64,000 nucleotides of DNA from an uncultured Candidatus Entotheonella sp. (lineage in GTDB: Bacteria > Tectomicrobia > Entotheonellia > Entotheonellales > Entotheonellaceae): the NCBI GenBank assembly GCA_951828535.1, contig OX639990.1:3553905-3617904 (forward strand), read 5' to 3'. Positions 48,628-57,510 of this stretch are shown in pieces. The translations under genes were made by a program, and so were the position numbers. Numbering within the stretch: position 1 is the first letter of the stretch; each line of letters opens with the position of its first letter. A model generated the notes under the pieces. That model saw nothing but the letters and a program-made list of their open reading frames with translations. It was not told the origin of the DNA and made no database searches.

Positions 48628-48939
48628 TCAGGTGTCCTGCAACACCTGATCGACATAGTCGCGCCGCATCTTCAGCTTGATACCGTTGCCCAATTCGAGG
48701 CGCAGCGATTTCTCTTCAACCTTGTCAATGACGCCCTCGAGCCCGCCGCGGGTGACGATGCGGTCGCCCTTCTTGAGGCCCGCGACCAGTTGCTGGAATT
48801 CCTTACGCTGCTTCTGCTGCGGACGGAAAATCAGGAAGTAGAAAATGAGGATGAGAGGGAGGAAAAGGAACAGTGAACTCAGTAAATCACCCGCCCCGCC
48901 GAATATCGACCCTTGAGCGTACGCAATATCTACCCACAA
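48628..48939 (-). CDS. yajC: SecDF-associated membrane protein YajC
   Basis: A 103-residue YajC. One membrane helix (SSLFLFLPLILIFYFLIFRP) is followed by QQKQRKEFQQLVAGLKKGD and RIVTRGGLEGVIDKVEE, typical of the family. A TTG at 48939 is chosen because AAGGA lies 8 bases before it and the resulting start (WVDIAYAQGS) matches family N-termini. A longer frame from 48990 has no such signal. It is first in the yajC-secD-secF operon. Confidence 0.88.
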   Translation of the reverse strand: MWVDIAYAQGSIFGGAGDLLSSLFLFLPLILIFYFLIFRPQQKQRKEFQQLVAGLKKGDRIVTRGGLEGVIDKVEEKSLRLELGNGIKLKMRRDYVDQVLQDT

Positions 48940-49194
48940 AACAGGATTCCTTACCCGAGATGGATGCCGCGAAAGCAGCGAATATAGCATTCAGGCTGCT
49001 GAAAAGCACGGTCAAAATCGGTTCTTCCTTCCCGAAGGAGTGAGGTCTATTTTCTGTATCTTGTCTTATCCACCCTGCTAATCTATGATCTACCGCCTTT
49101 TAACAGGGCGTTGCGGAGGGAGGGGGCCCGCCGTACCACAGGATCACACGGCAGGCGCTGCGAGCTTGTCCGAATAGATAGGGGAACGAGGTCC

Positions 49195-50817
49195 ATGACC
49201 CGCGACGAGCAGGATTGGCGGCTTCGCAGGGCGCATTTCTACGAATCGCTCTACGCGTGTGTGTGGCAATATCTGGAGAGCCTGCTGGGCGCCGCTGCAA
49301 CCCTGGAGCTCGTCACGCTGAGCCGGAGTGCGCTGCGTGAGCGGTACCCGTTTCTGTCGCACGTCGCGTGGTCGGCACGGGGGCTGGAGCCGGGCAGTTT
49401 GGCGAAGGCCATAGCGGGTGAGAGGCCGGAACAGGTGCAAGCCGGCTGTGAACGGTTCTTGCAAGGCGTGCACACGGTTGTGCGGGAGATCGGCGGAGAT
49501 ACTCTGGCGCAGCGTCTGGCGGCGGCTACCGAGCAGCAACGGGGCGCCCTCGAACGCGGCAATGGTTTCCAATCTGCCGCTCAAGAATCAGACGCCGTCG
49601 CCCTCTCACCCGAGTCGCTGTTGCAGGACATGGCGCGCCAGGCGCTGCGACTGTATGGACGCTTGCAGCGGCAACCAACCCTATTTACCATCCAGGCTGC
49701 CACCCACGGCGCCACACCGAGTGCTACCCACGCGCTCGTCGATATCCCCGAGGCCTCCAAGGATTTGGCCCGCTCCGAGGCCTTCTATCACGGTCTGTTT
49801 GACCTGTCTCCCGACGGCGTGGTTGTCACCAATTCCACCGGCATCATCCTGAAAGCCAACCCGCGCGCCGCCGAGTTGTTGGAGTTCGACGGCCCGGAGG
49901 TCATGGTCGGGTTGGACGCCGTGGAGTTCTACGTGAATCCCGAACAGCGCCTAGTGTTGCTGGAACAGGTCACCCAGCGCCATCATATCGAAGGCCGCGG
50001 CAGCGAGCTTCGCACCCGTCGCGGACGCACCATCATCGTCCAGGCATCCACGCGCCTCATCGAATACGAAGGGCAAGTCTGCCTGCTTTCCGTGTTTCGC
50101 GACGTCACTGAACGCGCCCGCCTGCGGCAAGAGATGGAGGATTTCGCCTACTCCGCCAGCCACGATTTGCAGGCGCCGCTGCGCACCTTCGAGGGCTACG
50201 CGCGCTGGCTCGTCGATGATTACGGTGAGGTTCTGGGTGATGCAGGCCGCCACCTCTGCGAGGAAATCATCGATGACGCGTTGCATATGAAGAAACTCCT
50301 CGACGGGCTGCTGGAATACTCCCGCATCGGGCGCATTCATACCCAGGCGGTGGACGTGGAGGTGCGACGGGTGCTCGACTGGGTGCTGCACGATTTGCAG
50401 CTTGAGGTGAACGATACTGGCGCGAACGTCCAACTGCCCGAGTCGCTGCCCACCGTGATGTATTCTGAGGTGCGGCTGGTGCAGATTTTCAGCAACTTGA
50501 TCAGCAACGCGCTTAAATTCACCAACGGCGAAGGGCCGCGCGTGAGCGTGGCCTGCGAAGACCAGGAGCGGTACTACCGATTTGCGGTGAGCGACAACGG
50601 CATCGGTATCGCCGAGGAGCATTTCGGGCGTATTTTCGAGATTTTTAAGCGGCTGCACACCCGTGAGGCATATCCAGGCACCGGCGCCGGGCTGACCATC
50701 GTGAAGAAAATTGTCGAGTCCAATGGCGGCCAAATCGGGGTGGAGTCGGCGCCGGGCGTCGGCTCGACATTCTGGTTCACGGTTCCGAAAACGGAGGGCT
50801 CACCATGCGCCGCCTGA
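49195..50817 (+). CDS. PAS-domain sensor histidine kinase
   Basis: A 540-residue cytosolic kinase without membrane segments. Residues about 1-120 form a helical N-terminal region of unknown type (WRLRRAHFYESLYACVWQYL). A PAS domain spans about 195-300 (FDLSPDGVVVTNSTGIILKA). The HisKA motif FAYSASHDLQAPLRTFEGYA has phospho-acceptor His323. The ATPase has FSNLISNALKFTNGEG (N box), VSDNGIGIAEEHFGRIFEIF and GTGAGLTIVKKIVESNGG. It is related to phytochrome-like kinases that pair with Rcp1-type regulators, and such a regulator follows, overlapping by 13 bases. The ligand is unknown. Confidence 0.9.
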   Translation: MTRDEQDWRLRRAHFYESLYACVWQYLESLLGAAATLELVTLSRSALRERYPFLSHVAWSARGLEPGSLAKAIAGERPEQVQAGCERFLQGVHTVVREIGGDTLAQRLAAATEQQRGALERGNGFQSAAQESDAVALSPESLLQDMARQALRLYGRLQRQPTLFTIQAATHGATPSATHALVDIPEASKDLARSEAFYHGLFDLSPDGVVVTNSTGIILKANPRAAELLEFDGPEVMVGLDAVEFYVNPEQRLVLLEQVTQRHHIEGRGSELRTRRGRTIIVQASTRLIEYEGQVCLLSVFRDVTERARLRQEMEDFAYSASHDLQAPLRTFEGYARWLVDDYGEVLGDAGRHLCEEIIDDALHMKKLLDGLLEYSRIGRIHTQAVDVEVRRVLDWVLHDLQLEVNDTGANVQLPESLPTVMYSEVRLVQIFSNLISNALKFTNGEGPRVSVACEDQERYYRFAVSDNGIGIAEEHFGRIFEIFKRLHTREAYPGTGAGLTIVKKIVESNGGQIGVESAPGVGSTFWFTVPKTEGSPCAA

Positions 50818-51245
50818 CCGTACTGCTCGTGGAGGACAATCCGCGCGACGTGCGCCTGACAGAGCGGGCCTTCGCGCAGGCCAATATCCCGCACGACCTG
50901 CGGGTGGTGCGGGACGGTGACGAGGCGCTGGAATATCTCCACCGTGAGGGCGCCTACACGGTTCCCGACAGCTCGCCGCGCCCGGACATGATCCTGCTGG
51001 ACCTCAACCTGCCGCGCATGGGCGGTCACGAGTTCATGCAGCGCGTCAAGCAGGACGTGCGCTTCCGGCAGGTGCCCATCATCATTCTGACGACGTCCGG
51101 GCGTTCCGATGACGTGCGCCAAGCCTATGAGAACGGCGCCAACGCCTATCTGCTGAAACCCGTTGAATTCAGCCGCTTTACGGAAGTCATTGGCCACTTG
51201 GCGAGTTTCTGGCTGGAAACGGTGGAATTGCCGCCGGACTTGTAG
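50805..51245 (+). CDS. Single-domain response regulator, Rcp1-type
   Basis: A 146-residue receiver domain with phosphorylatable Asp66 (MILLDLNLPRMGG), the acidic pocket VEDNPRDVRLTER, Thr in ILTTSGR and Lys in LLKPVEF. It has no output domain. The family partners with bacteriophytochrome-like kinases. It overlaps the kinase gene by 13 bases, so it is certainly the cognate regulator. What it acts on is not visible here. Confidence 0.92.
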   Translation: MRRLTVLLVEDNPRDVRLTERAFAQANIPHDLRVVRDGDEALEYLHREGAYTVPDSSPRPDMILLDLNLPRMGGHEFMQRVKQDVRFRQVPIIILTTSGRSDDVRQAYENGANAYLLKPVEFSRFTEVIGHLASFWLETVELPPDL

Positions 51246-51279
51246 AGAAGGTCTGACAGCCTCAGGAGGAAACAACACG

Positions 51280-51777
51280 ATGGCAACCCCGTCCTACCGA
51301 CTCTTGGTGATCGACGATTCAAAGCGCGACACGCTGCTGCTGGAGCGCATTCTTCGGCAGGCCAATGACGCCAGTTTTACGATCACCCATAGCGAGACGG
51401 CGCGCGACGGGTTGGAAGAACTTGCCTCGCAGCCTTACGACCTGGTGCTGCTGGACTACTACCTGCCGGACATGGACGGCTTGGCTTTTCTGGCGGAAAA
51501 ACAACGGCGCGGCATGGCAACGCCGGTCATCATGCTGACGGCTTTCGGCGAGGAACGCCTGCCGGTGGCGGCCATGCAGGCCGGCGCGCTGGATTATTTC
51601 CGTAAGGATCAGGTGAACTCAGGATTGCTCGGCAAGGCCATCCAGCAGGCGATCGAGAAATCTCGTATGCAGACCAGCGCCGCTGCGGATGCGGCGCGGC
51701 TGCGCGAGATGGAAGAAACGGTGGCCCGATTGCAGGCTCAACTGCAGGCACTGCAACAGGAGGATAAAGGGGCGTGA
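51280..51777 (+). CDS. Response regulator receiver with C-terminal coiled coil
   Basis: A 165-residue protein. Residues 1-125 are a receiver domain (RLLVIDDSKRDTLLLERIL, Asp59 in VLLDYYLPDMDG, ITMLTAF-like switch MLTAFGEER, and the conserved Lys in YFRKDQV). Residues about 128-160 are a coiled coil (ARLREMEETVARLQAQLQAL) that may dimerise it or bind a partner. AGGAGGA precedes the ATG. It is the third gene of the signalling operon. Confidence 0.88.
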   Translation: MATPSYRLLVIDDSKRDTLLLERILRQANDASFTITHSETARDGLEELASQPYDLVLLDYYLPDMDGLAFLAEKQRRGMATPVIMLTAFGEERLPVAAMQAGALDYFRKDQVNSGLLGKAIQQAIEKSRMQTSAAADAARLREMEETVARLQAQLQALQQEDKGA

Positions 51778-52332
51778 GGCGCGCGCTTCTGATCGAAACC
51801 TTGAGGGCATCTCTAAGTCCCCACTTAATAAGTCCTGTGCCGGCATCCTTGCACCCTTGGTCCGAGGCGTGTCTGTTGGAAAAGTTTCCTTGTGAAATCA
51901 GGCATTACGCTATTTTCCAAAATTTTCGTGGTGCTTTTCGGATTTTCGATAATAAAAGGAACGTTGTTTCTTGTCACCTCCTTGACCCAGCACACCGACT
52001 GCCCGCGCCGCCTATAACTGGGCCCTGCGTTGCTACAAGGACGGCAGAGCTGCAGGAAAGGAACCACCGCAAGACACGCTCCACCGCATGTGGAAAGCAA
52101 TCAGGTCGCCCAAGTACCCATGGCAGAAGACTTGTCCCAACACGCCGTCACCCATGCTATCAACGCCCTGGAAAGACAAGAATCGTAGCGACCTCGAACC
52201 CAGGTTTCACAGCCGGACCCGGAAGAATGCTTTCGCGTTGGCAATGAGATGCACACCGTCTTATGCACGAATTCAAGGCGAGCCTGTCCAACCCGTCACC
52301 CGGCGGTATGAGCTGACTGTTGACCAAGCAGT
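51778..52332. other. Intergenic region with a transposase remnant
   Basis: About 555 bases between the signalling operon and the converging NACHT/WD40 gene. It contains the TnpB remnant at 51986-52188; the rest (including about 52,190-52,330) has no coding signal I recognise. The base composition is lower in GC in the first 180 bases. Confidence 0.55.
51986..52188 (+). pseudogene. Remnant of an IS200/IS605-family TnpB (OrfB) N-terminus, frameshifted
   Basis: Translation from 51986 gives ARAAYNWALRCYKDGRAAGK and then MWKAIRSPKYPWQK. After a one-base shift at 52129, DLSQHAVTHAINALER continues. Together these match the HTH_OrfB_IS605 part of TnpB (FAYNWAL..., W..QxA..AI..L). The upstream frame is stopped at 51983 and the downstream part ends at a TAG (52186). 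Neither the catalytic RuvC domain nor a TnpA is present, so it is a dead relic. Confidence 0.65.
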
Positions 52333-55300
52333 TCAGATTGGCCGATCCAATTCTGTGGTCAGCGGTTCAAAGTGCTCGGCCGGCAGGACACGGAGCCGCT
52401 CAGCCACCGGATCGAAGTACCGCCATCCCAAAAAGCGCCATGCCTCGGATGACCTGGAAAGGATGCGATTCGCGTCGTAGTCTAGCGCGGCGGTCTCGCC
52501 GTTCGGTCCGTTGATCAGGGTTATCTTGAGAGCGTACGATTCCAGGTTCCAGATTCCCAACGTAGAGTTTCGTGCTCCGGACACCAGGTGCCGGCCATCG
52601 GAGGTGATAACGCCGGCCAAGACTACTCCCGTATGCCGCAGGGTGCGTAGGCAACGCCCCGATTCTAGGTCCCAGACCTTCAGTGTGCGGTCATTGGATC
52701 CGGACACCACGTGCTGGCCATCCGGGGTGATGGCGCAGGCCCGGACCCAGTGTTTATGCCCCTTGAAGGTGCGCAGACAGTCTCCCGATTCCAGGTCCCA
52801 GAGCTTCAGCGTGCGGTCATTGGATCCGGACGCTAGGCGGCGGCCGTCTGGGGTGATGGCGCAAGCCATCACCCAATCCGCATGCCCCTTGAAGGTGCGC
52901 AGGCAGTCTCCCGATTCCAGGTCCCAGAGCTTCAGCGTGGAGTCACGTGATCCGGACACCAGGCGGCGACCATCCGGGGTGACGGCGCAAGCCATCACCC
53001 AGTCATTATGCCCCTCGAAGGTGTGACGGCAATGTCCCGATTCCAGGTCCCAGAGCTTCAGCGTGCGGTCACTGGACCCGGACGCTAGGCGGCGGCCATC
53101 CGGGGTGATGGCGCAAGCCATCACCCAGTCATTATGCCCCTTGAGTGTGCGCAGGCAACGTCCCGATTCCAGGTCCCAGAGCTTCAGCGTGCAGTCGTCT
53201 GATCCGGATGCCAAGCGATTCCCATCCGGGGTGACGGCGCAGGTCCAGACCGCGCCCGTATGTGGCAGGGTGCGCAGGCAACTGCCGGATTCCAGGTCCC
53301 AGAGCTTTAGCGTGCGGTCATAGGAGCCTGACACTAGGCGGCGACCGTCCGGGGTGACGGCGCAGGTCCAGACTGCGCCCGTATGTCCCAGGGTGCGCAG
53401 GCAACGCCCCGAATCCAGGTCCCAGATCTTCAGCGTGGAGTCGCGCGATCCAGACACCAGGCGGTGGCCACCCGGGGTGATGGCACAGGCCCGGACCCAG
53501 TCCACATGCCCCTCGAGTGTGCGCAGGCAATCCCCCGATTGCAGGTCCCAGATCTTCAGCGTACGGTCGTCTGATCCGGACGCCAGGCGGCGGCCATCCG
53601 GGGTGATGGCGCAGGCTGGGACCTCGTTTTTATGCCCCTCGAGTGTGCGCAGGCAATCCCCCGATTCCAGGTCCCAGATCTTCAGTGTGCGGTCATGTGA
53701 TCCAGACACCAGGCGGCGGCCATCCGGGGCGATAACACCGGCCAAGACCACTCCCGCATGCCCCTCGAAGGTGCGCAGGCAATCCCCCGATTCCAGGTCC
53801 CAGATCTTCAGTGTGCGGTCATTTGATCCGGACACCACGCGGCGGCCATCCGGGGTGATGGCACAGGCCCGGACCCAGTCCACATGCCCTTCGAGTGTGC
53901 GCAGGCAACGCCCCGATTTCAGGTCCCAGATCTTCAGCGTACAGTCGTCTGATCCGGACACCACGCGGCGGCCATCCGGGGTGATGGCGCAGGCCCGGAC
54001 CCCGGCCTTATGTCCCTCGAAGGTGTGCAGGCAACGCCCCGATTTCAGGTTCCAGATCTTCAATGTGCGGTCATTTGATCCGGACACCACGCGGCGGCCA
54101 TCCGGGGTGATGGCGCAGGCCAAGACCCAGTCCTCATGCTCCTCGAAGGTGCGCAGGTAACGCCCCGATTCCAGGTCCCAGAGCTTCAGCGTGCGGTCGT
54201 GTGATCCGGACACCAGCCGGCGGCCATCCGGGGTGATGGCGCAAGCCAGGATCGAGTCCGCATGTCCAAGAAGGGTTATGACCTTACTGGTTTCGGACGC
54301 CACTTCAGCAGGAGGTATCGATCGGGCCCGGTCGCGGGGGTCGCTGAGCGTCCCCGCGCGGCGAAAATCTGCGGGCAGATCATTCTCGTCAAGATCACAG
54401 GCAACCAACTGGACGTCGTCCCATATCGCCTTCTCCCCGCCCTGTAGGCCACTGATGTCGGTGTGGCGCCACACCGAGGCTGTCAAGTTGGCATCGGCCA
54501 AATCGATGCTGCGAGCCGTCACGCGGTGAAACTCGGCCCCTTCGGCCTGTACGCCCGACAAATTGGCCTGCGAGAGATCAACGTCGACAAACCGGCTCCC
54601 CACTAGGTTGGACTCTGAAAGATCTGCGGCGAAGAGATTGAACTTCTGGTCAGTTGACCGACCGCAAACGGTCAAACCGGATAGATCGATACCCTGTAGT
54701 TTGACCTTCTGAGGCTGGGGCTCGGGCAGCCTGTGCTCGGCGGCATAGAGCCAGTAACGAAAGACGATTTCCGTTGCCTGTCCAGGGGGCTGTTCCAGAA
54801 TGGTTTCCATGGACCGCAGGACCTTGTCCTGGATCTCGGGGACGGTATCGAGCAACTGGCCTAGAAAGTCGAGCGTTTCCAGCGAGGGATGGGGCATCTC
54901 GCAGTGCTGGGACTCATCGGCAGCGAGAGTACGGTGTAGGTAGCGCGCCAGAAAATACTCCTGAAAAGAGGTATGGGCAAAGCGGAATCTATCTTGGCTG
55001 TCATGCGGACGTAGTACGAACGTGGCGGTGCGAAAGTCTTCTTCCAGAAGCTCCAGCGGAACCTGTGAGCGAAGGTAACGCACGCGCCACACTGTTCTTT
55101 CATCCAAGCGCTGAGTGAGCCAGTCAAGCACCCGGTTCCAGGGCCACTCTCTGGCACCCTCGCGCCACATCTCGGCGGCAATATCTTCCATGAGGTAAAG
55201 CTTGTCTTCCGGCCGAAGCTTGTGCTTGTAATTGTCGCGAGCCAGCCATTCGTCCACCAGAGACTCGTACAGCATCACACCCCGTACCACCTCGCCTTGG

Positions 55301-56955
55301 GCACGGCGACGTTGCAGTTCACCGATATGTTTGGCCATCAGCGACAGAAGATACGGACGTGGCGCCAACTCCCTCAGGTTGTGGACCGATTCAAGAAGCT
55401 CCAGGACCGACTCAACCTGCTGGGAATCGCGTTCCACTTCCAGCGCCTGAGACAGGTAGTCTCGGGTCTGATCGTCGTCAAACGGCAACAGGTACCAGGC
55501 ACGATAGTGGTCGGCACGAATCCCGTCACGGTCCTCGCCCCGCAGCGTGGCGTTTTGATCACGCAGGGTCTTGAAGTAGTGCGAGCGACAGGAAAAGACG
55601 AGACGGCCCGGTTTGCCTGCTGTCCCGGAGTCCGGATGAAAAGACGATGGCGGCAGCGCTTGCCACAGGCTACGGAGGAAGGCATGGCCTTGGATCTCAT
55701 CGAGATGGACGAGTTTTTCGTCTAGGCCGTCGAAGATCAGTACTGCGCCCTCTTCCTGGACCAGGCGCAGGATGTTCTGGGCCGTGAACGGGAGTTCTTT
55801 GGAGGCTTTCCAGACCTGCCCCAGAACCTCCTGGAGTAGGGTTTCGAGGTTAGGGACACTGCCTTTCCGAATCGTGTCGCTGTAGGCACGCAGATCGATG
55901 AAGATGGGCAGTGGCACGTCTTCACCCTTCCTGCGCTGAGCCAGAAGCGACTGGGCAAACTGTTTGAGGGTGGTAGTCTTGCCGATGCCGTATTCACCAA
56001 GCAGGACGCAGTAGGGCGCGCCGTCTTTATCACTGACCCATGCCATCAGCTCATCAATGGCGACGACTTGGCGTCCCTGGGGGATAAATGTCGCTGCTGC
56101 AGGCTCGACAGAGGTCTCCTGCGCCTTGGCACCGACCAGATAGAGCAAGTCCGAAGGTGTCCCCGCCTTGTCTGTCAAGTCCTGAGCAAGCTTTTCCTCC
56201 TTCTTCCGTCGTTCCTCCTCCCTCATCGACAGGCATTGCCTGATCTTCTCCGCATGTTCCAGGACAAAGCGGTCCTTGTCAGCGCAGTTTTTAAAACTCC
56301 CCAAGTCAACGGGGACGACGAGCCGCTCTTTTCCCCACGCCGCGGGCATCATCCACAGGCCGATATCGCCGCCCTCCTCCACCGCTTCCTGAAAAGCCTG
56401 AACGGGGTTGTCACTTTCGGAGACGTCATGGTTTTCGAGTCCCCAGGCGTCGACATGCCTTCTGAGGCGTTGCAGGAAGCTCTCGGCGAGGTCTCGGTCC
56501 TGCGCCTTGAAGGCGACGGTGAGACGACACGGGACAAGGACGGCATGCGAGCGGATGTTGGAGACGTCATTGTCGCTGGCGGTTTCCTGTTCGGTCCAAT
56601 CGGCGATGTGGTCGGCGGCGGGGTCAGGGGGCAGGGTGAACCAACAGCGCCGCTCGCTCGGGTCGGAGCGCTTCTTGGAGTCAACCGCAAGCTCGAGTCC
56701 CATGCCGACCTTAACGGCGGCGTCTTTCAGACGGGACCGGAAGGCACGGAAATCGGCGAGCGGGTTCTGGGTAGTTGATTCGGAGAATAGAAGTTCGAGG
56801 CAGTCGGCGAGCGGGGCTTCGGGATTTTGGTTGTTGCCGAACAAGGGAAGGATAGCTTCGAGGCGGTCGAGATCGTTCTTGCTGAGGGTGTTTTCTAGCT
56901 GGATTAGCCGTTGTCGGACAATGGCTACTGTGAATGGACGGCGTGGCGCATGCAT
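52333..56955 (-). CDS. NACHT-domain NTPase with pentapeptide repeats and 14 WD40 repeats
   Basis: A 1540-residue STAND protein. Residues about 1-110 and 115-270 are two N-terminal segments of unknown family (the second ends in a charged helix, MREEERRKKEEKL). The NACHT NTPase follows with Walker A GEYGIGKTTTLK at about 318-329, Walker B VLIFDGLDEKL at about 405-415, and CRSHYFKTLRDQ (sensor-like). A helical arm region runs to about 750. Residues about 752-840 hold pentapeptide-like repeats (DLSQANLSGVQAEGAEF). Residues about 890-1480 are 14 WD40 repeats of about 42 residues (ITPDGRRLVSGSHDRTLKLW), followed by a C-terminal tail (WRFLGWRYFDP). The ATG at 56955 follows CGGAGGGAGA. Such STAND proteins act as ligand-triggered switches; an anti-phage or conflict role is plausible but inferred. 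Confidence 0.9.
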   Translation of the reverse strand: MHAPRRPFTVAIVRQRLIQLENTLSKNDLDRLEAILPLFGNNQNPEAPLADCLELLFSESTTQNPLADFRAFRSRLKDAAVKVGMGLELAVDSKKRSDPSERRCWFTLPPDPAADHIADWTEQETASDNDVSNIRSHAVLVPCRLTVAFKAQDRDLAESFLQRLRRHVDAWGLENHDVSESDNPVQAFQEAVEEGGDIGLWMMPAAWGKERLVVPVDLGSFKNCADKDRFVLEHAEKIRQCLSMREEERRKKEEKLAQDLTDKAGTPSDLLYLVGAKAQETSVEPAAATFIPQGRQVVAIDELMAWVSDKDGAPYCVLLGEYGIGKTTTLKQFAQSLLAQRRKGEDVPLPIFIDLRAYSDTIRKGSVPNLETLLQEVLGQVWKASKELPFTAQNILRLVQEEGAVLIFDGLDEKLVHLDEIQGHAFLRSLWQALPPSSFHPDSGTAGKPGRLVFSCRSHYFKTLRDQNATLRGEDRDGIRADHYRAWYLLPFDDDQTRDYLSQALEVERDSQQVESVLELLESVHNLRELAPRPYLLSLMAKHIGELQRRRAQGEVVRGVMLYESLVDEWLARDNYKHKLRPEDKLYLMEDIAAEMWREGAREWPWNRVLDWLTQRLDERTVWRVRYLRSQVPLELLEEDFRTATFVLRPHDSQDRFRFAHTSFQEYFLARYLHRTLAADESQHCEMPHPSLETLDFLGQLLDTVPEIQDKVLRSMETILEQPPGQATEIVFRYWLYAAEHRLPEPQPQKVKLQGIDLSGLTVCGRSTDQKFNLFAADLSESNLVGSRFVDVDLSQANLSGVQAEGAEFHRVTARSIDLADANLTASVWRHTDISGLQGGEKAIWDDVQLVACDLDENDLPADFRRAGTLSDPRDRARSIPPAEVASETSKVITLLGHADSILACAITPDGRRLVSGSHDRTLKLWDLESGRYLRTFEEHEDWVLACAITPDGRRVVSGSNDRTLKIWNLKSGRCLHTFEGHKAGVRACAITPDGRRVVSGSDDCTLKIWDLKSGRCLRTLEGHVDWVRACAITPDGRRVVSGSNDRTLKIWDLESGDCLRTFEGHAGVVLAGVIAPDGRRLVSGSHDRTLKIWDLESGDCLRTLEGHKNEVPACAITPDGRRLASGSDDRTLKIWDLQSGDCLRTLEGHVDWVRACAITPGGHRLVSGSRDSTLKIWDLDSGRCLRTLGHTGAVWTCAVTPDGRRLVSGSYDRTLKLWDLESGSCLRTLPHTGAVWTCAVTPDGNRLASGSDDCTLKLWDLESGRCLRTLKGHNDWVMACAITPDGRRLASGSSDRTLKLWDLESGHCRHTFEGHNDWVMACAVTPDGRRLVSGSRDSTLKLWDLESGDCLRTFKGHADWVMACAITPDGRRLASGSNDRTLKLWDLESGDCLRTFKGHKHWVRACAITPDGQHVVSGSNDRTLKVWDLESGRCLRTLRHTGVVLAGVITSDGRHLVSGARNSTLGIWNLESYALKITLINGPNGETAALDYDANRILSRSSEAWRFLGWRYFDPVAERLRVLPAEHFEPLTTELDRPI
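52520..54285 (-). repeat. 14 tandem near-identical 126-base WD40 coding repeats
   Basis: Within the NACHT gene the 126-base unit (42 codons) is repeated 14 times with strong DNA identity, for example ATCCGGGGTGATGGCGCAGG on the plus strand in most units. Eleven units have the full GH-dipeptide linker; three (8th, 9th and 14th) are one or more residues shorter at the repeat junction (LGHTGAV, LPHTGAV, LRHTGVV). Fourteen equals two seven-bladed propellers. Near-identity suggests recent amplification or gene conversion. Confidence 0.85.
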
Positions 56956-56999
56956 CAAAAATTCTCCCTCCGGGTCAGTGAGAAAATTTTGGATTGTGG

Positions 57000-57029
57000 T
57001 TGCTAACTACGATTTTTTCGATGTAGAAT
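57000..57029 (+). promoter_or_regulatory. Candidate promoter for the small secreted-protein gene
   Basis: TTGCTA (57000-57005) and TAGAAT (57024-57029, five of six consensus bases) are 18 bases apart in the AT-rich divergent region between the NACHT gene and the small gene. This would leave a 5' leader of about 150 bases. The NACHT promoter must lie in the same region on the other strand, but no good match was found. Confidence 0.3.
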
Positions 57030-57183
57030 CAACATAGAATCTGTCAGTCAGTGTCGGAAGGTTAACTATAACATGTAAATATTCGGCTTGGGCGTTGGAA
57101 TCTCTGGGCAAAGAGATGACGCAGTTCCGTGGATCTGCGACTCCGGCACCCCGCGTTTCAGACGCCATTGAGGAGGACCTGTG

Positions 57184-57510
57184 ATGAGATGGGAACGAAA
57201 CCGCAAGGCCGTCGTGGTCTCTTTGGCGATGGCCATGATCATGACGCTTCTGAGTTTTTCGCCGTCCATGGCGGCAATCACGAATCAACCAGAGGAGCCG
57301 TTGTCTGGACCAATGTTGGCAATGGGTAGCGTTGCCCGGGCAATCCTCAAGATATTGCTAGTGGAAGGTTTCACCGAATACGTGAAGTACTTGTGGAGAA
57401 CTTCCTGCGGTCCCGGCTGCCGCACGGAAGTCCGCGTTGAATATTGTAGACAGAAGGGAGTCTCAGGGAATGCTTGTGTCCGAGCATTGCAAAGAGCAGG
57501 TCTGTGGTAG
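57184..57510 (+). CDS. Small secreted protein, cysteine-bearing, unknown function
   Basis: A 108-residue protein with a clear Sec signal peptide (basic RWERNRK, then VVVSLAMAMIMTLLSFSPSM, cleavage after about Ala30-Ala31). The mature part of about 77 residues has an amphipathic helix (AILKILLVEGFTEYVKYLW) and four cysteines (SCGPGC, YCRQKG, NACVRA), enough for two disulfides. AGGAGG lies 7 bases before the ATG at 57184 (a GTG one codon earlier is too near). No family is recognised. It sits between the divergent NACHT gene and the protease gene, both on one accessory block. Confidence 0.6.
   Translation: MRWERNRKAVVVSLAMAMIMTLLSFSPSMAAITNQPEEPLSGPMLAMGSVARAILKILLVEGFTEYVKYLWRTSCGPGCRTEVRVEYCRQKGVSGNACVRALQRAGLW

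Noticed and set aside
49111..49194. Extended N-terminus of the PAS kinase
   Set aside because: Residues before the ATG at 49195 look random and no ribosome-binding site supports them; GGGGAA/GAGG precedes 49195.
52511..54160. Plus-strand repetitive frames (RPSGVMAQA, RSLDPD repeats)
   Set aside because: They are the antisense translation of the WD40 coding repeats, so the periodicity comes from the minus-strand gene.
52520..54285. Regular direct repeats considered as a CRISPR array
   Set aside because: The unit is 126 bases without unique spacers, and it encodes WD40 blades in frame.
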